From CAWBXL01 sp963837365 (lineage in GTDB: Bacteria; Acidobacteriota; Terriglobia; Terriglobales; Acidobacteriaceae): a stretch of DNA of 64,000 bases. Under the pieces are notes generated by a model. That model did not search any database. It was not told where the DNA came from and saw only the letters and a program-made list of their open reading frames with translations. The stretch is from contig CAWIMW010000011.1 of assembly GCA_963837365.1 (NCBI GenBank), positions 1 through 64,000 on the forward strand. The letters are read 5' to 3'. The position numbers and the translations under genes were made by a program. This document shows, piece by piece, positions 44,518 to 52,116 of the stretch (the first letter of the stretch is position 1; each line of letters starts with the position of its first letter).

Positions 44518-45426
44518 ATGAAGGTGCAAAATATCTCAGGGAGTGCGGTTCAGCATGGCACTCTGGCCGTGGATGGCTTGAACATAGCCTACCGAGAGGC
44601 GGGTGATCCCACGGCGCCCAAACTGGTGTTGTTACACGGCTTCCCGGCGTCGTCACACCAGTACCGCAACCTTATTCCAGCATTGGCTGATCGCTTCCAC
44701 GTCATCGCCCCGGACTACCCTGGGTTCGGAAACAGCGATATGCCCGACCCGGCCACATTCCCTTATACCTTCGATAAACTTTCTGAGGTGACGGAACACT
44801 TCCTGGGGAAGAAGGGGTTTGAACGCTACGGCCTGTTTGTCCAGGACTACGGTGGCCCGGTTGGTTTCCGGGTTGCCATGCGGAATCCGCAAGAGCTGGA
44901 GTGGCTGATCATCCAAAACACCAACGCCTATGAGGTTGGTTTCACCGCGGCCTGGGATGCGATCCGGCATGCGCTTTGGGTAAAACGTGGCGCTGAAACC
45001 GAAGCCCCGTTGCTGCCGTTTCTTTCGCTGGATGGGATCAAGATGGTTTACACCAGCGGACACAAGCGCGCTGAACTGATCAGCCCCGACAACTGGAACA
45101 TGGACTTCCGCTTCATGGAGCGTCCGAATGCCCGCCGCATTCAGTTGGATTTGTTCTACGATTACAGGAGCAATGTGGATTTGTATCCTGCATGGCAGAA
45201 ATTTCTGCGTGAACAGCAGCCGAGCACTCTGATTTTCTGGGGGCAAAACGACATCTTCTTCACTGCGGAAGGCGGCGAAGCCTACCTGCAAGACCTGCCG
45301 CACGCAGAAATGCACCGGCTGGATTCCGGCCACTTTGCGGTGGAGGACAGCCTGGATGTGATCGCTGGAAATATGCGGCGGTTTTATGAGGAGAAGGTAG
45401 TAGTCCAGAAGCGGAAAGCCGGGTAG
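44518..45426 (+). CDS. alpha/beta hydrolase, dehalogenase/epoxide-hydrolase type
   Basis: 302 residues. LLHGFPASSHQYRNL is the oxyanion segment, FVQDYGGPVGFRVA is the nucleophile elbow with Asp as nucleophile, WGQNDIFF gives the acid and DSGHFAVED the His. An Asp nucleophile points to epoxide hydrolases or haloalkane dehalogenases rather than esterases; DYGG is not diagnostic of either. ATG at 44518 has AAAGGAGA nearby. Confidence 0.85.
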   Translation: MKVQNISGSAVQHGTLAVDGLNIAYREAGDPTAPKLVLLHGFPASSHQYRNLIPALADRFHVIAPDYPGFGNSDMPDPATFPYTFDKLSEVTEHFLGKKGFERYGLFVQDYGGPVGFRVAMRNPQELEWLIIQNTNAYEVGFTAAWDAIRHALWVKRGAETEAPLLPFLSLDGIKMVYTSGHKRAELISPDNWNMDFRFMERPNARRIQLDLFYDYRSNVDLYPAWQKFLREQQPSTLIFWGQNDIFFTAEGGEAYLQDLPHAEMHRLDSGHFAVEDSLDVIAGNMRRFYEEKVVVQKRKAG

Positions 45427-45428
45427 GT

Positions 45429-45487
45429 GTGCTTGTGTGGCGGCGGGGCTTGCCCCGCCAGACGGAGCAAGCTCCGTCTCCACACAT
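45429..45487. repeat. palindromic dispersed repeat between two genes
   Basis: Two hairpins: gcggggc-tt-gccccgc and gacggag-caag-ctccgtc, enclosed by tgtgtgg and ccacaca, so the whole unit folds on itself. It directly follows the hydrolase stop. Confidence 0.65.
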
Positions 45488-45501
45488 GGAGAATGGCCCC
45501 G

Positions 45502-46176
45502 ATGCACGTAGCCGAGCTTTGGCGGTATCCCGTGAAGTCTATGGCGGGAGAAAAACTGAAATGTGCCACGCTCGGTCCTCTAGGTATCGAAGGGGACCGG
45601 GTTGTGCACGTTGAAGATGCCCACGGACGATTTATCACGTCGAGGACCCATCCGCGGTTGCTTGGGCACCATGCCAGGCTGGATTCCTCAGGCGAGCCGC
45701 TGGTGGATGACTTGCTTTGGAATGAGCCGAGAGTGCGGCAACAGATAACGAGTATCGTAGGCCAGGGCGCAAATTTGGTACGGGATGACTCTGCCCAACG
45801 CTTCGACATACTGCCCCTACTGGTAGCAACCGATGGCTCGATTGCCGCTTTCGGCCGCGATGGACGGCGGCTTCGTCCCAACATTGTGGTTGGCGGAGTG
45901 GAGGGACTGGCGGAACGCTCCTGGGAAGGGAAGTGCCTGCGCATTGGCAGGGTGCTGGTTGGGATCGAAGACCTTCGAATGCGCTGTGTGATGACGACGT
46001 ATGATCCCGACACGCAAAAGCAGGACAGGGAAGTGCTCAGGGACATCGTCCGCCGCTTCGAAGGCAAACTAGCTTTGAATTGCCGGGTGGTACAAGGTGG
46101 CGAGATTTGTGTGGGGGAGCGGGTTGAGCTGGTCGAAAATTGTGAACAGGAAAAGGCGATTGCCGCCGGTCGGTAG
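45502..46176 (+). CDS. MOSC-domain protein
   Basis: 224 residues. N-terminal beta barrel (ELWRYPVKSMAGEKLKCATL, GPLGIEGDRVVHV), then the MOSC domain (AERSWEGKCLRIGRVLVGIE, MRCVMTTYDP). The conserved Cys of the pattern R-C-V-M-T is present. MOSC proteins bind molybdenum cofactor or transfer sulphur. ATG at 45502 with GGAGA nine bases upstream. The next gene overlaps its end. Confidence 0.82.
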   Translation: MHVAELWRYPVKSMAGEKLKCATLGPLGIEGDRVVHVEDAHGRFITSRTHPRLLGHHARLDSSGEPLVDDLLWNEPRVRQQITSIVGQGANLVRDDSAQRFDILPLLVATDGSIAAFGRDGRRLRPNIVVGGVEGLAERSWEGKCLRIGRVLVGIEDLRMRCVMTTYDPDTQKQDREVLRDIVRRFEGKLALNCRVVQGGEICVGERVELVENCEQEKAIAAGR

Positions 46177-46678
46177 ACTCGCGCTCAGCAGAGAGCGGCT
46201 GCGGAGGCGATACCGTCCGGAGCGGGTGCGGGTATTGTTTATTGGTGAATCGCCGCCGGCTTCGGGGAGATTTTTCTATCAGAAGGATTCCGGACTTTAT
46301 CGCGCGCTCCGGGCGACATTCCTAAGTGCCTTTCCTGATCTGTGCGAGGAAGATTTCCTGGAATCGTTTCGCGGCCTTGGCTGCTATCTGGTTGATCTGT
46401 GCGGAAGGCCGGTCGATCGCCTGAGCAATAAGCAACGCAGGAAAGTTTGCATGGATGGTGAAGCTCGGCTTAGCCGGACCATTCGGCAACTAGAACCAAA
46501 AATTGTGATCACAATTGTTCGTTCGATTGCTCCGAATGTCAGGCGCGCGCAATCGCGAGCGAATTGGAATGGACAGCATTTGGAGATGCCCTATCCCGGG
46601 CGCTGGTGGCATCACCGGATGAATTTTGAGAAGCAGCTAATTCCTGTACTGCGAAAGCTGGCACACAACCGCTGTTGA
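46142..46678 (+). CDS. uracil-DNA glycosylase-like (PF03167-type) protein
   Basis: 178 residues. VRVLFIGESPPASGRFFYQK resembles the glycosylase motif GE-x-P-x, followed by YRALRATF and EMPYPGRWWHHRMNF near the end. It is a distant member of the uracil-DNA glycosylase superfamily as judged from these motifs, with no catalytic assignment possible. Start is uncertain: GTG at 46142 overlaps the MOSC stop by about 35 bases; a TTG at 46160 is an alternative. Basic N-terminus. Confidence 0.55.
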   Translation: MNRKRRLPPVGRLALSRERLRRRYRPERVRVLFIGESPPASGRFFYQKDSGLYRALRATFLSAFPDLCEEDFLESFRGLGCYLVDLCGRPVDRLSNKQRRKVCMDGEARLSRTIRQLEPKIVITIVRSIAPNVRRAQSRANWNGQHLEMPYPGRWWHHRMNFEKQLIPVLRKLAHNRC

Positions 46679-46694
46679 AACTGCGGTTTTGCAG

Positions 46695-47639
46695 CTATTT
46701 CTTTGGCGGAGGATTGTTCGCGGTCATTCCTGCGGCGAATAACGGGTCCATCATCGCCAGATCCAAACGAAAGCTCACGGTTTTTGCGCTGGGGAAAGTT
46801 GCCGGTACTTTCTGGGTTACTTTTCCCGTTGCAGCCCACTCAGTTCCTCGTTGGAAGGTTGTTATAAAACCTACACACGCCAGCGCCAATCCATCGTGAC
46901 CCATGGGAGTGTGGAAGACTCGGCCTTTGCCGTAGTTGAGGACGATCAACATCGGCTCGTCGTGTCCGGTGCCATGATTTTTAGGATCGGAGTAGGCGGT
47001 GGCGAGCACCGTCATGTTTTCTCCGGGGCCGCGCAGCGCGGCGTAAAGCTCGTCGGAGGCGTGCATCCAGGTTGAGGGCAGGCCTTTCACGATGGGATGC
47101 TGCGGCTGTCGCACAGCCACCAGGAACGGTAAACGCGCGCCGTGCTGGCCGGCGTTGCCCGGCGTCGAATCAGAAATTACCTTGCCGTCTTTGTAGTACC
47201 ACATGGGGCCGGCGGCTTCGTTGCGCTTTCTCCAGCCGCCAACGCCGGTCATCAGATTGAATGCGCGCCAGTCGGGAAAGGCGTTGTCCGCCGCGTGAAC
47301 TACTACCAGGCCTCCGCCATTTTTTACATATTCATCGAGTTCAGTTTTCAGGTTTTCCGGCCAGTCGGGCGCATCGAGGTTCCAGACGATGGCTTTGTAT
47401 TGGCTGAACTCCGGCTTGAAGTTGCTGAAGTCGCCGTCGTGGAGCGGAGCCGTGGCTACCGTTACCTGAAAGATTCCCGCATCCTCCAGTTCTTTTTTCA
47501 GGATCGGCGTGGTGATTTGCCAGTTGTGATAGATGGTGCTCTCGCCATCAACCAGCAGGACTGGGATTTTGTTGGCAGCTGAAACCATGGTGGACATGAA
47601 AAATACGGTGGCGAGTACTGCCAAAACGATTCTCCTCAC
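46695..47639 (-). CDS. ThuA-like exported protein
   Basis: 314 residues. Signal peptide (IVLAVLATVFFMSTMVSAAN), then the ThuA-like fold: PVLLVDGESTIYHNWQITTP, VWNLDAPDWPENLKTELDEY, GGLVVVHAADNAFPDW, GYGKGRVFHTPMGHDG-type end. ThuA-like proteins act in sugar metabolism in a poorly defined way. The start is a GTG at 47639 with AAGGAGA eight bases upstream; the frame extends 18 codons more without support. It diverges from the sugar isomerase gene. Confidence 0.85.
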   Translation of the reverse strand: MRRIVLAVLATVFFMSTMVSAANKIPVLLVDGESTIYHNWQITTPILKKELEDAGIFQVTVATAPLHDGDFSNFKPEFSQYKAIVWNLDAPDWPENLKTELDEYVKNGGGLVVVHAADNAFPDWRAFNLMTGVGGWRKRNEAAGPMWYYKDGKVISDSTPGNAGQHGARLPFLVAVRQPQHPIVKGLPSTWMHASDELYAALRGPGENMTVLATAYSDPKNHGTGHDEPMLIVLNYGKGRVFHTPMGHDGLALACVGFITTFQRGTEWAATGKVTQKVPATFPSAKTVSFRLDLAMMDPLFAAGMTANNPPPKK

Positions 47640-47776
47640 GTTGCTGATCTCCTTCGGGTGGGCAAGACGGTTTCGATGGAAACGTTGGCTCAAAATTTAT
47701 CGCTGCTAAGGTACCAAAAAAAAGCTGCGAACAGGTACAATTTCTCGCGCATTGTTATGCCCCGAGGAACCCGAGA

Positions 47777-48736
47777 ATGAAAGTTGGCGTATTCACTCCA
47801 CTATTGTCGCAATTGCCCCTGGATGCCGTGTTGCAGAAGTTGAAGGCACTTCACATTAACACCGTTGAGTTAAGTACGGGAAATTATCCGGGCGACGCGC
47901 ATTGTAAATTGTCCATGCTGAGCAACCCTGGCGAGCTGGCTGAGTTCAAGGGCAAGTTGGACAAGTACGAGATGACCGTCAGCGCGCTCAGTTGCCACGG
48001 CAACCCGCTGCATCCGGACACGAAAATTGCGCAGCAACACCTTGATGTGAGCCGCAAAACAATTTTGCTGGCGGAAAAGCTAGGGGTGCCGGTGGTCGTA
48101 GATTTTTCCGGGTGTCCGGGTGACTCGCCGGCGGCGAAATATCCCAACTGGGTCACTTGCCCGTGGCCCCCGGATTATCTGGAGATTTTGAAGTGGCAGT
48201 GGGATGACGTGGTAACACCCTTCTGGAAAGAACATGGCAAGTTTGCCGCGGACCACGGAGTGAAGGTCGCGATCGAAATGCATCCGGGATTTGTTGTCTA
48301 TAGCCCGGAGACTCTACTCAAGCTACGTGCAATTGTCGGCCCGATGGTTGGCTGTAACTACGATCCGAGCCACATGTTCTGGCAGAACATTGATCCCATC
48401 GCGGCGATTCGGGTGTTGCGCGACGCGATTTTCCACGTTCACGCCAAAGATACGCAGATTTATTCTGCCAACCTGCCAAAGACCGGAGTGCTTGATACCA
48501 AGCCCTACACGGACGAGCGCAACCGCAGTTGGATCTTCCGCACCTGCGGATACGGTCATGGGGCGGAGTGGTGGAAGGAGTTTGTTTCCACGCTGAGAAT
48601 GTATGGCTACGATTATGTGCTTTCCATTGAGCATGAGGACAGCTTGCTTTCACCGGAGGAAGGATTGACCAAGGCTGCGCAGTTCCTAAACGAGGTTGTG
48701 ATTCGAGAGCAGCCCACCGCGGCGTGGTGGGTTTAG
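47777..48736 (+). CDS. sugar-phosphate isomerase/epimerase-like protein
   Basis: 319 residues, a TIM-barrel of the AP-endonuclease-2 family: VGVFTPLLSQLPLDAVLQKL, EMHPGFVVYSPETLLKLRAI, GCNYDPSHMFW, IFHVHAKDTQIY with acidic and His metal ligands. Substrate unknown. 19 bases upstream of the Gfo/Idh gene. Confidence 0.85.
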   Translation: MKVGVFTPLLSQLPLDAVLQKLKALHINTVELSTGNYPGDAHCKLSMLSNPGELAEFKGKLDKYEMTVSALSCHGNPLHPDTKIAQQHLDVSRKTILLAEKLGVPVVVDFSGCPGDSPAAKYPNWVTCPWPPDYLEILKWQWDDVVTPFWKEHGKFAADHGVKVAIEMHPGFVVYSPETLLKLRAIVGPMVGCNYDPSHMFWQNIDPIAAIRVLRDAIFHVHAKDTQIYSANLPKTGVLDTKPYTDERNRSWIFRTCGYGHGAEWWKEFVSTLRMYGYDYVLSIEHEDSLLSPEEGLTKAAQFLNEVVIREQPTAAWWV

Positions 48737-48755
48737 CTAATTCCAAGGACGGACC

Positions 48756-49907
48756 ATGGCGAAACGGGTTAAGACGGCAGTGATTGGCACCGGATTTATG
48801 GGGCGCGTGCATCTGGAGATGTTGCGGCGGGTTGAGTACGTGGATGTAGTGGCGGTGGCAGGGCGGCAACTTGAGGCGGCGAAAAAGCTGGCTGATGGTT
48901 TTGGGATTGAGGCGACAGATGACTACCGCAAGCTGTTGCTGGGATCCACCGTCGATGCGGTGCATATCTGTACTCCGAATGCTTCGCACTACCAGATGGT
49001 GAAGGATGCTTTTCAAGCAGGGAAGCATGTGCTGTGCGAGAAACCGGTCACCATTTCCGTGGATGAGGCCAAGGAATTGTTAGCGCTGGCAGGCAAAACC
49101 GGATTGCGGAATTGCGTCTGCCACAATCTGCGCTACTACCCCATGGTGCAGCAAATGCGCCGCATGATTGAAGCTGGGGAGATCGGCGAAGTGCTGGTGG
49201 CGCAGGGAACCTATTCACAGGACTGGATGCTCTATCCCACAGATTGGAACTGGCGCGTGGATGCGAAGGTCAGCGGGCAATCGCGGGTGATGGCTGATAT
49301 TGGTTCGCATTGGTTTGACATGATTGAGCACCTGACTGGGTTGCGAGTGAAATCCCTGTGCGCGGATTTGCAGATTTTCTATCCCACCCGTAAGCGTCCC
49401 AAGCGAAGCGTGGAAACATTTACCGGAAAACTTCCCCGTGCTGAGGATGTGGAAGACGCATCGGTTACGACAGAAGATTTTGGCACCGCGATTTTTCGCC
49501 TGGGCGACAAGGCCCGCGGCTGTATGACGGCGAGCCAGGTGTCTGCGGGAAGAAAGAATGGTTTCACGTTTGAGATCTTCGGAAGCGAATCCGGCGTTTC
49601 ATGGAACCAGGAGCGGCCGGACGAGCTATGGATTGGGCATCGCAATGATCCTAACCAGATCATTGTCAAAGACCCTTCCTTGCTGAAGGACGGCGCCCGA
49701 TCTTACGCCGACTTACCGGGCGGGCACAGCGAAGGGTACGACGATACTTTTAAACAAGTATTCCGGCGTTTCTACCGCTCGATTCTCGATCCGGGTGTGC
49801 CCGCTGAATATCCGCAGATTTCCGATGGCTTGCGGCAGATGAACATACTGCAAGCTGAGTTGGAGAGCCATCGCGAGCGCCGGTGGGTGGATGTGCCGGC
49901 CAGTTAG
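48756..49907 (+). CDS. Gfo/Idh/MocA-family oxidoreductase
   Basis: 383 residues. Rossmann GTGFMGRVHLEMLRRV, EKPVTISVDEAKELL with the usual Lys, and the C-terminal alpha/beta domain (VMADIGSHWFDMIEHLTG). NAD(P)-dependent redox of a sugar or inositol is typical. Same operon as the isomerase. Its stop overlaps, tail-to-tail, the gluconolactonase remnant on the other strand by 2-3 bases. Confidence 0.9.
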   Translation: MAKRVKTAVIGTGFMGRVHLEMLRRVEYVDVVAVAGRQLEAAKKLADGFGIEATDDYRKLLLGSTVDAVHICTPNASHYQMVKDAFQAGKHVLCEKPVTISVDEAKELLALAGKTGLRNCVCHNLRYYPMVQQMRRMIEAGEIGEVLVAQGTYSQDWMLYPTDWNWRVDAKVSGQSRVMADIGSHWFDMIEHLTGLRVKSLCADLQIFYPTRKRPKRSVETFTGKLPRAEDVEDASVTTEDFGTAIFRLGDKARGCMTASQVSAGRKNGFTFEIFGSESGVSWNQERPDELWIGHRNDPNQIIVKDPSLLKDGARSYADLPGGHSEGYDDTFKQVFRRFYRSILDPGVPAEYPQISDGLRQMNILQAELESHRERRWVDVPAS

Positions 49908-50068
49908 GGCGCCAGACGGATTGAATACAGGGAACTGCGCGCGCCGATGAACAAGGTCTTCCGGTCGGTGCCACCGAACGCCAGGCTGCTTGGGCGCTCC
50001 GGTACCTCTGGGATTCCAATCTGTTTGCCCTCGTGGTTGTAAATGTATACCTGTCCACTGGGCACCGG
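49904..50068 (-). pseudogene. SMP-30/gluconolactonase C-terminal remnant
   Basis: About 54 codons on the minus strand ending TAA at 49904-49906. It reads GQVYIYNHEGKQIGIPEVPE, then RPSSLAFGGTDRKTLFIGAR and SSLYSIRL. This is the closing part of SMP-30/gluconolactonase proteins (PANLAFGG-x-D-x-x-TLFITA-x-x-S-LY-x-x-x-L). A stop codon lies upstream in frame and the catalytic N-terminal portion is missing. It abuts the Gfo/Idh stop. Confidence 0.7.
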
Positions 50069-50124
50069 TGTCCTTTCTGATTAGTGCTATTCTGCTGCGC
50101 TGGTCAGTTATTGGGAGCAATTAG

Positions 50125-51546
50125 ATGAAAACATCGCGGCGGAACTTTATGAAAGCGTCGGCGGTCGGGCTGGCTGGACAGGCAATCAGTTCGTTCTCCT
50201 CCTCGCAGAAGTTGTTTTCTGCGACTGCTTCAGGTCAGATTTCCGCTTGGGTCACAAATGGCAAGCTGCGGTTTACGGCTGTTCCCGCGCTTGCCTGGAC
50301 GCCGGCTTCGGGGAGCGGCTCCGAAGAAATTATCACACTCGATCCCAGCACAAAATTCCAGGAAGTCCTCGGCTTCGGGGCGGCCATGACCGACGCATCC
50401 TGCTACGTCTTCAATCAGCTTGCCGGTCCGGCTCGGGAAAAACTGTTTCACGAGTTGTTTCATCCATCGCAAATGGCCTTCAATGTCTGCCGCACTTGTA
50501 TTGGATCAAGTGACTATTCGACAGAAGTATACAGCTTTGACGAAGGCGATCCTGATCCAGAGCTGAAACGATTTTCCATCGAGCATGATCGCGCATACAT
50601 CCTTCCTATGCTGCGGGAAGCGAGAAAAGCCAATCCACAGTTGTTTTTGTTTTCTTCTCCGTGGAGTCCGCCGGGATGGATGAAAGGCAACAAGTCCATG
50701 CTGGGTGGGGCCATGCAGCGGAAATACATGCCATCGTATGCCAATTACTTTGTGAAGTTCTTGCAGGGTTATGAAGCAGAGGGCGTGCCCGTACAGGCCA
50801 TCACGGTGCAAAACGAAGTGGACACCGAACAGGATGGACGCATGCCAGCATGCACCTGGCCGCAGGAGTATGAAGCAGATTTTGTGCGACAGCATCTGGG
50901 GCCATTGTTTGAGAGCAAGGGCATTCAGACGAAAATCTGGCTGATTGATCATAACTACAACCTATGGGGCCGTGCTTTGGGCGAACTGGAGACGCCGGAT
51001 GTCCACAAATATGCCAACGCGATTGCATGGCATGGCTATGTGGGGAAGGTGGAATGGATCGACCGGGTTCACGAGAAATATCCAGAGGTGGAGATGTATT
51101 GGACAGAAGGGGGGCCGGAGTATACCGACCCACATTACGCGACTGATTGGACAAACTGGAGCACGACGTTCACGGGGATTCTCCAACACGGGTGCCGCTC
51201 CATCACGGCGTGGAACTTTGCTTTGGATGAACAGGGAAAACCAAACATTGGGCCTTTTTCCTGCGGGGGGTTGGTGACGATCCACTCCGAAACAAAAGAA
51301 GTCACGCGCAGCGGACAATACTGGGCTTTCGCCCATTTCTCGAAGATGATCCGGCGGGGCGCCCGACGCTTTGAGTCAAGCAGTCAAAATACAGGAGTTC
51401 AGCATGTTGGGTTCGAGAATCCGGACGGCGGCCGGGTGTTGGTCCTGACGAATGCGGGAGCGGCTAGAAAGATTGTGCTGCGGATGGAGGATGTGGCGGC
51501 AGACGTTGTCTTGGATGCTAATTCGATCACGACCATGGCCTGGTAA
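50125..51546 (+). CDS. GH30-family glycoside hydrolase with Tat signal
   Basis: 473 residues. N-terminal SRRNFMK is a twin-arginine signal. The GH30 core has FSSPWSPPGWMKGNKSMLGG, ITVQNEVD (acid/base Glu) and MYWTEGGPEY (nucleophile Glu). Family members are glucosylceramidase, xylanase or beta-glucosidase type; substrate is not decidable here. It lies in the sugar cluster and follows the gluconolactonase remnant by 57 bases. Confidence 0.9.
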   Translation: MKTSRRNFMKASAVGLAGQAISSFSSSQKLFSATASGQISAWVTNGKLRFTAVPALAWTPASGSGSEEIITLDPSTKFQEVLGFGAAMTDASCYVFNQLAGPAREKLFHELFHPSQMAFNVCRTCIGSSDYSTEVYSFDEGDPDPELKRFSIEHDRAYILPMLREARKANPQLFLFSSPWSPPGWMKGNKSMLGGAMQRKYMPSYANYFVKFLQGYEAEGVPVQAITVQNEVDTEQDGRMPACTWPQEYEADFVRQHLGPLFESKGIQTKIWLIDHNYNLWGRALGELETPDVHKYANAIAWHGYVGKVEWIDRVHEKYPEVEMYWTEGGPEYTDPHYATDWTNWSTTFTGILQHGCRSITAWNFALDEQGKPNIGPFSCGGLVTIHSETKEVTRSGQYWAFAHFSKMIRRGARRFESSSQNTGVQHVGFENPDGGRVLVLTNAGAARKIVLRMEDVAADVVLDANSITTMAW

Positions 51547-51653
51547 CGAGGTGGATTGGAAGCGCCGCGAAGCGAAAACTTCTTGACGAACAAGGCGGGC
51601 GTACTACTATAGCGGAGTCAGTCTACTTTCCTGGTCCAGCGGGCAGGTGTTCC

Positions 51654-52106
51654 ATGAAGCTAGCCGATACGGTTGAATTAGTCCTGGTGCGGAAGGCAAG
51701 CAGTTCTGTCTGGTCCATAACCCCCGAGCAGTCGGTATTCGAAGCCATTGAGAAGATGGCGGAAAAGGGTGTTGGGGCCTTGCTGGTAATGTCCGCAGGC
51801 AAGTTGGTGGGCATTCTCTCGGAGCGCGACTACGCGCGAAAAGTCATTCTCAAGGAACGTTCTTCAAAGCAGACCCCGGTAGGGGAGATCATGAGCAGCC
51901 CGGTGATCCTTGCTCATCCGCGCCAGACCATTGACGAGTGTTTGGCCATCATGACGCAACACCGTATCCGCCATCTTCCAGTGGTGGAAGGCGAGAATGT
52001 GGTTGGCGTGGTGTCGATTGGAGACCTGGTGAAGGCGATCGTTTCTGGGCAGGAGCAGATTATTCAGCAGATGGAGAGTTACATCAGTGGAAGATATCCG
52101 GCTTAA
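51654..52106 (+). CDS. CBS-pair protein
   Basis: 150 residues with two CBS motifs: SVFEAIEKMAEKGVGALLVM, SAGKLVGILSERDYARKV, EIMSSPVILAHPRQTIDECL and IRHLPVVEGENVVGVVSIGD. CBS pairs bind adenine nucleotides. No attached catalytic domain. Converges with the kinase gene, leaving 10 bases. Confidence 0.88.
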   Translation: MKLADTVELVLVRKASSSVWSITPEQSVFEAIEKMAEKGVGALLVMSAGKLVGILSERDYARKVILKERSSKQTPVGEIMSSPVILAHPRQTIDECLAIMTQHRIRHLPVVEGENVVGVVSIGDLVKAIVSGQEQIIQQMESYISGRYPA

Positions 52107-52116
52107 TGCGGTGTCT

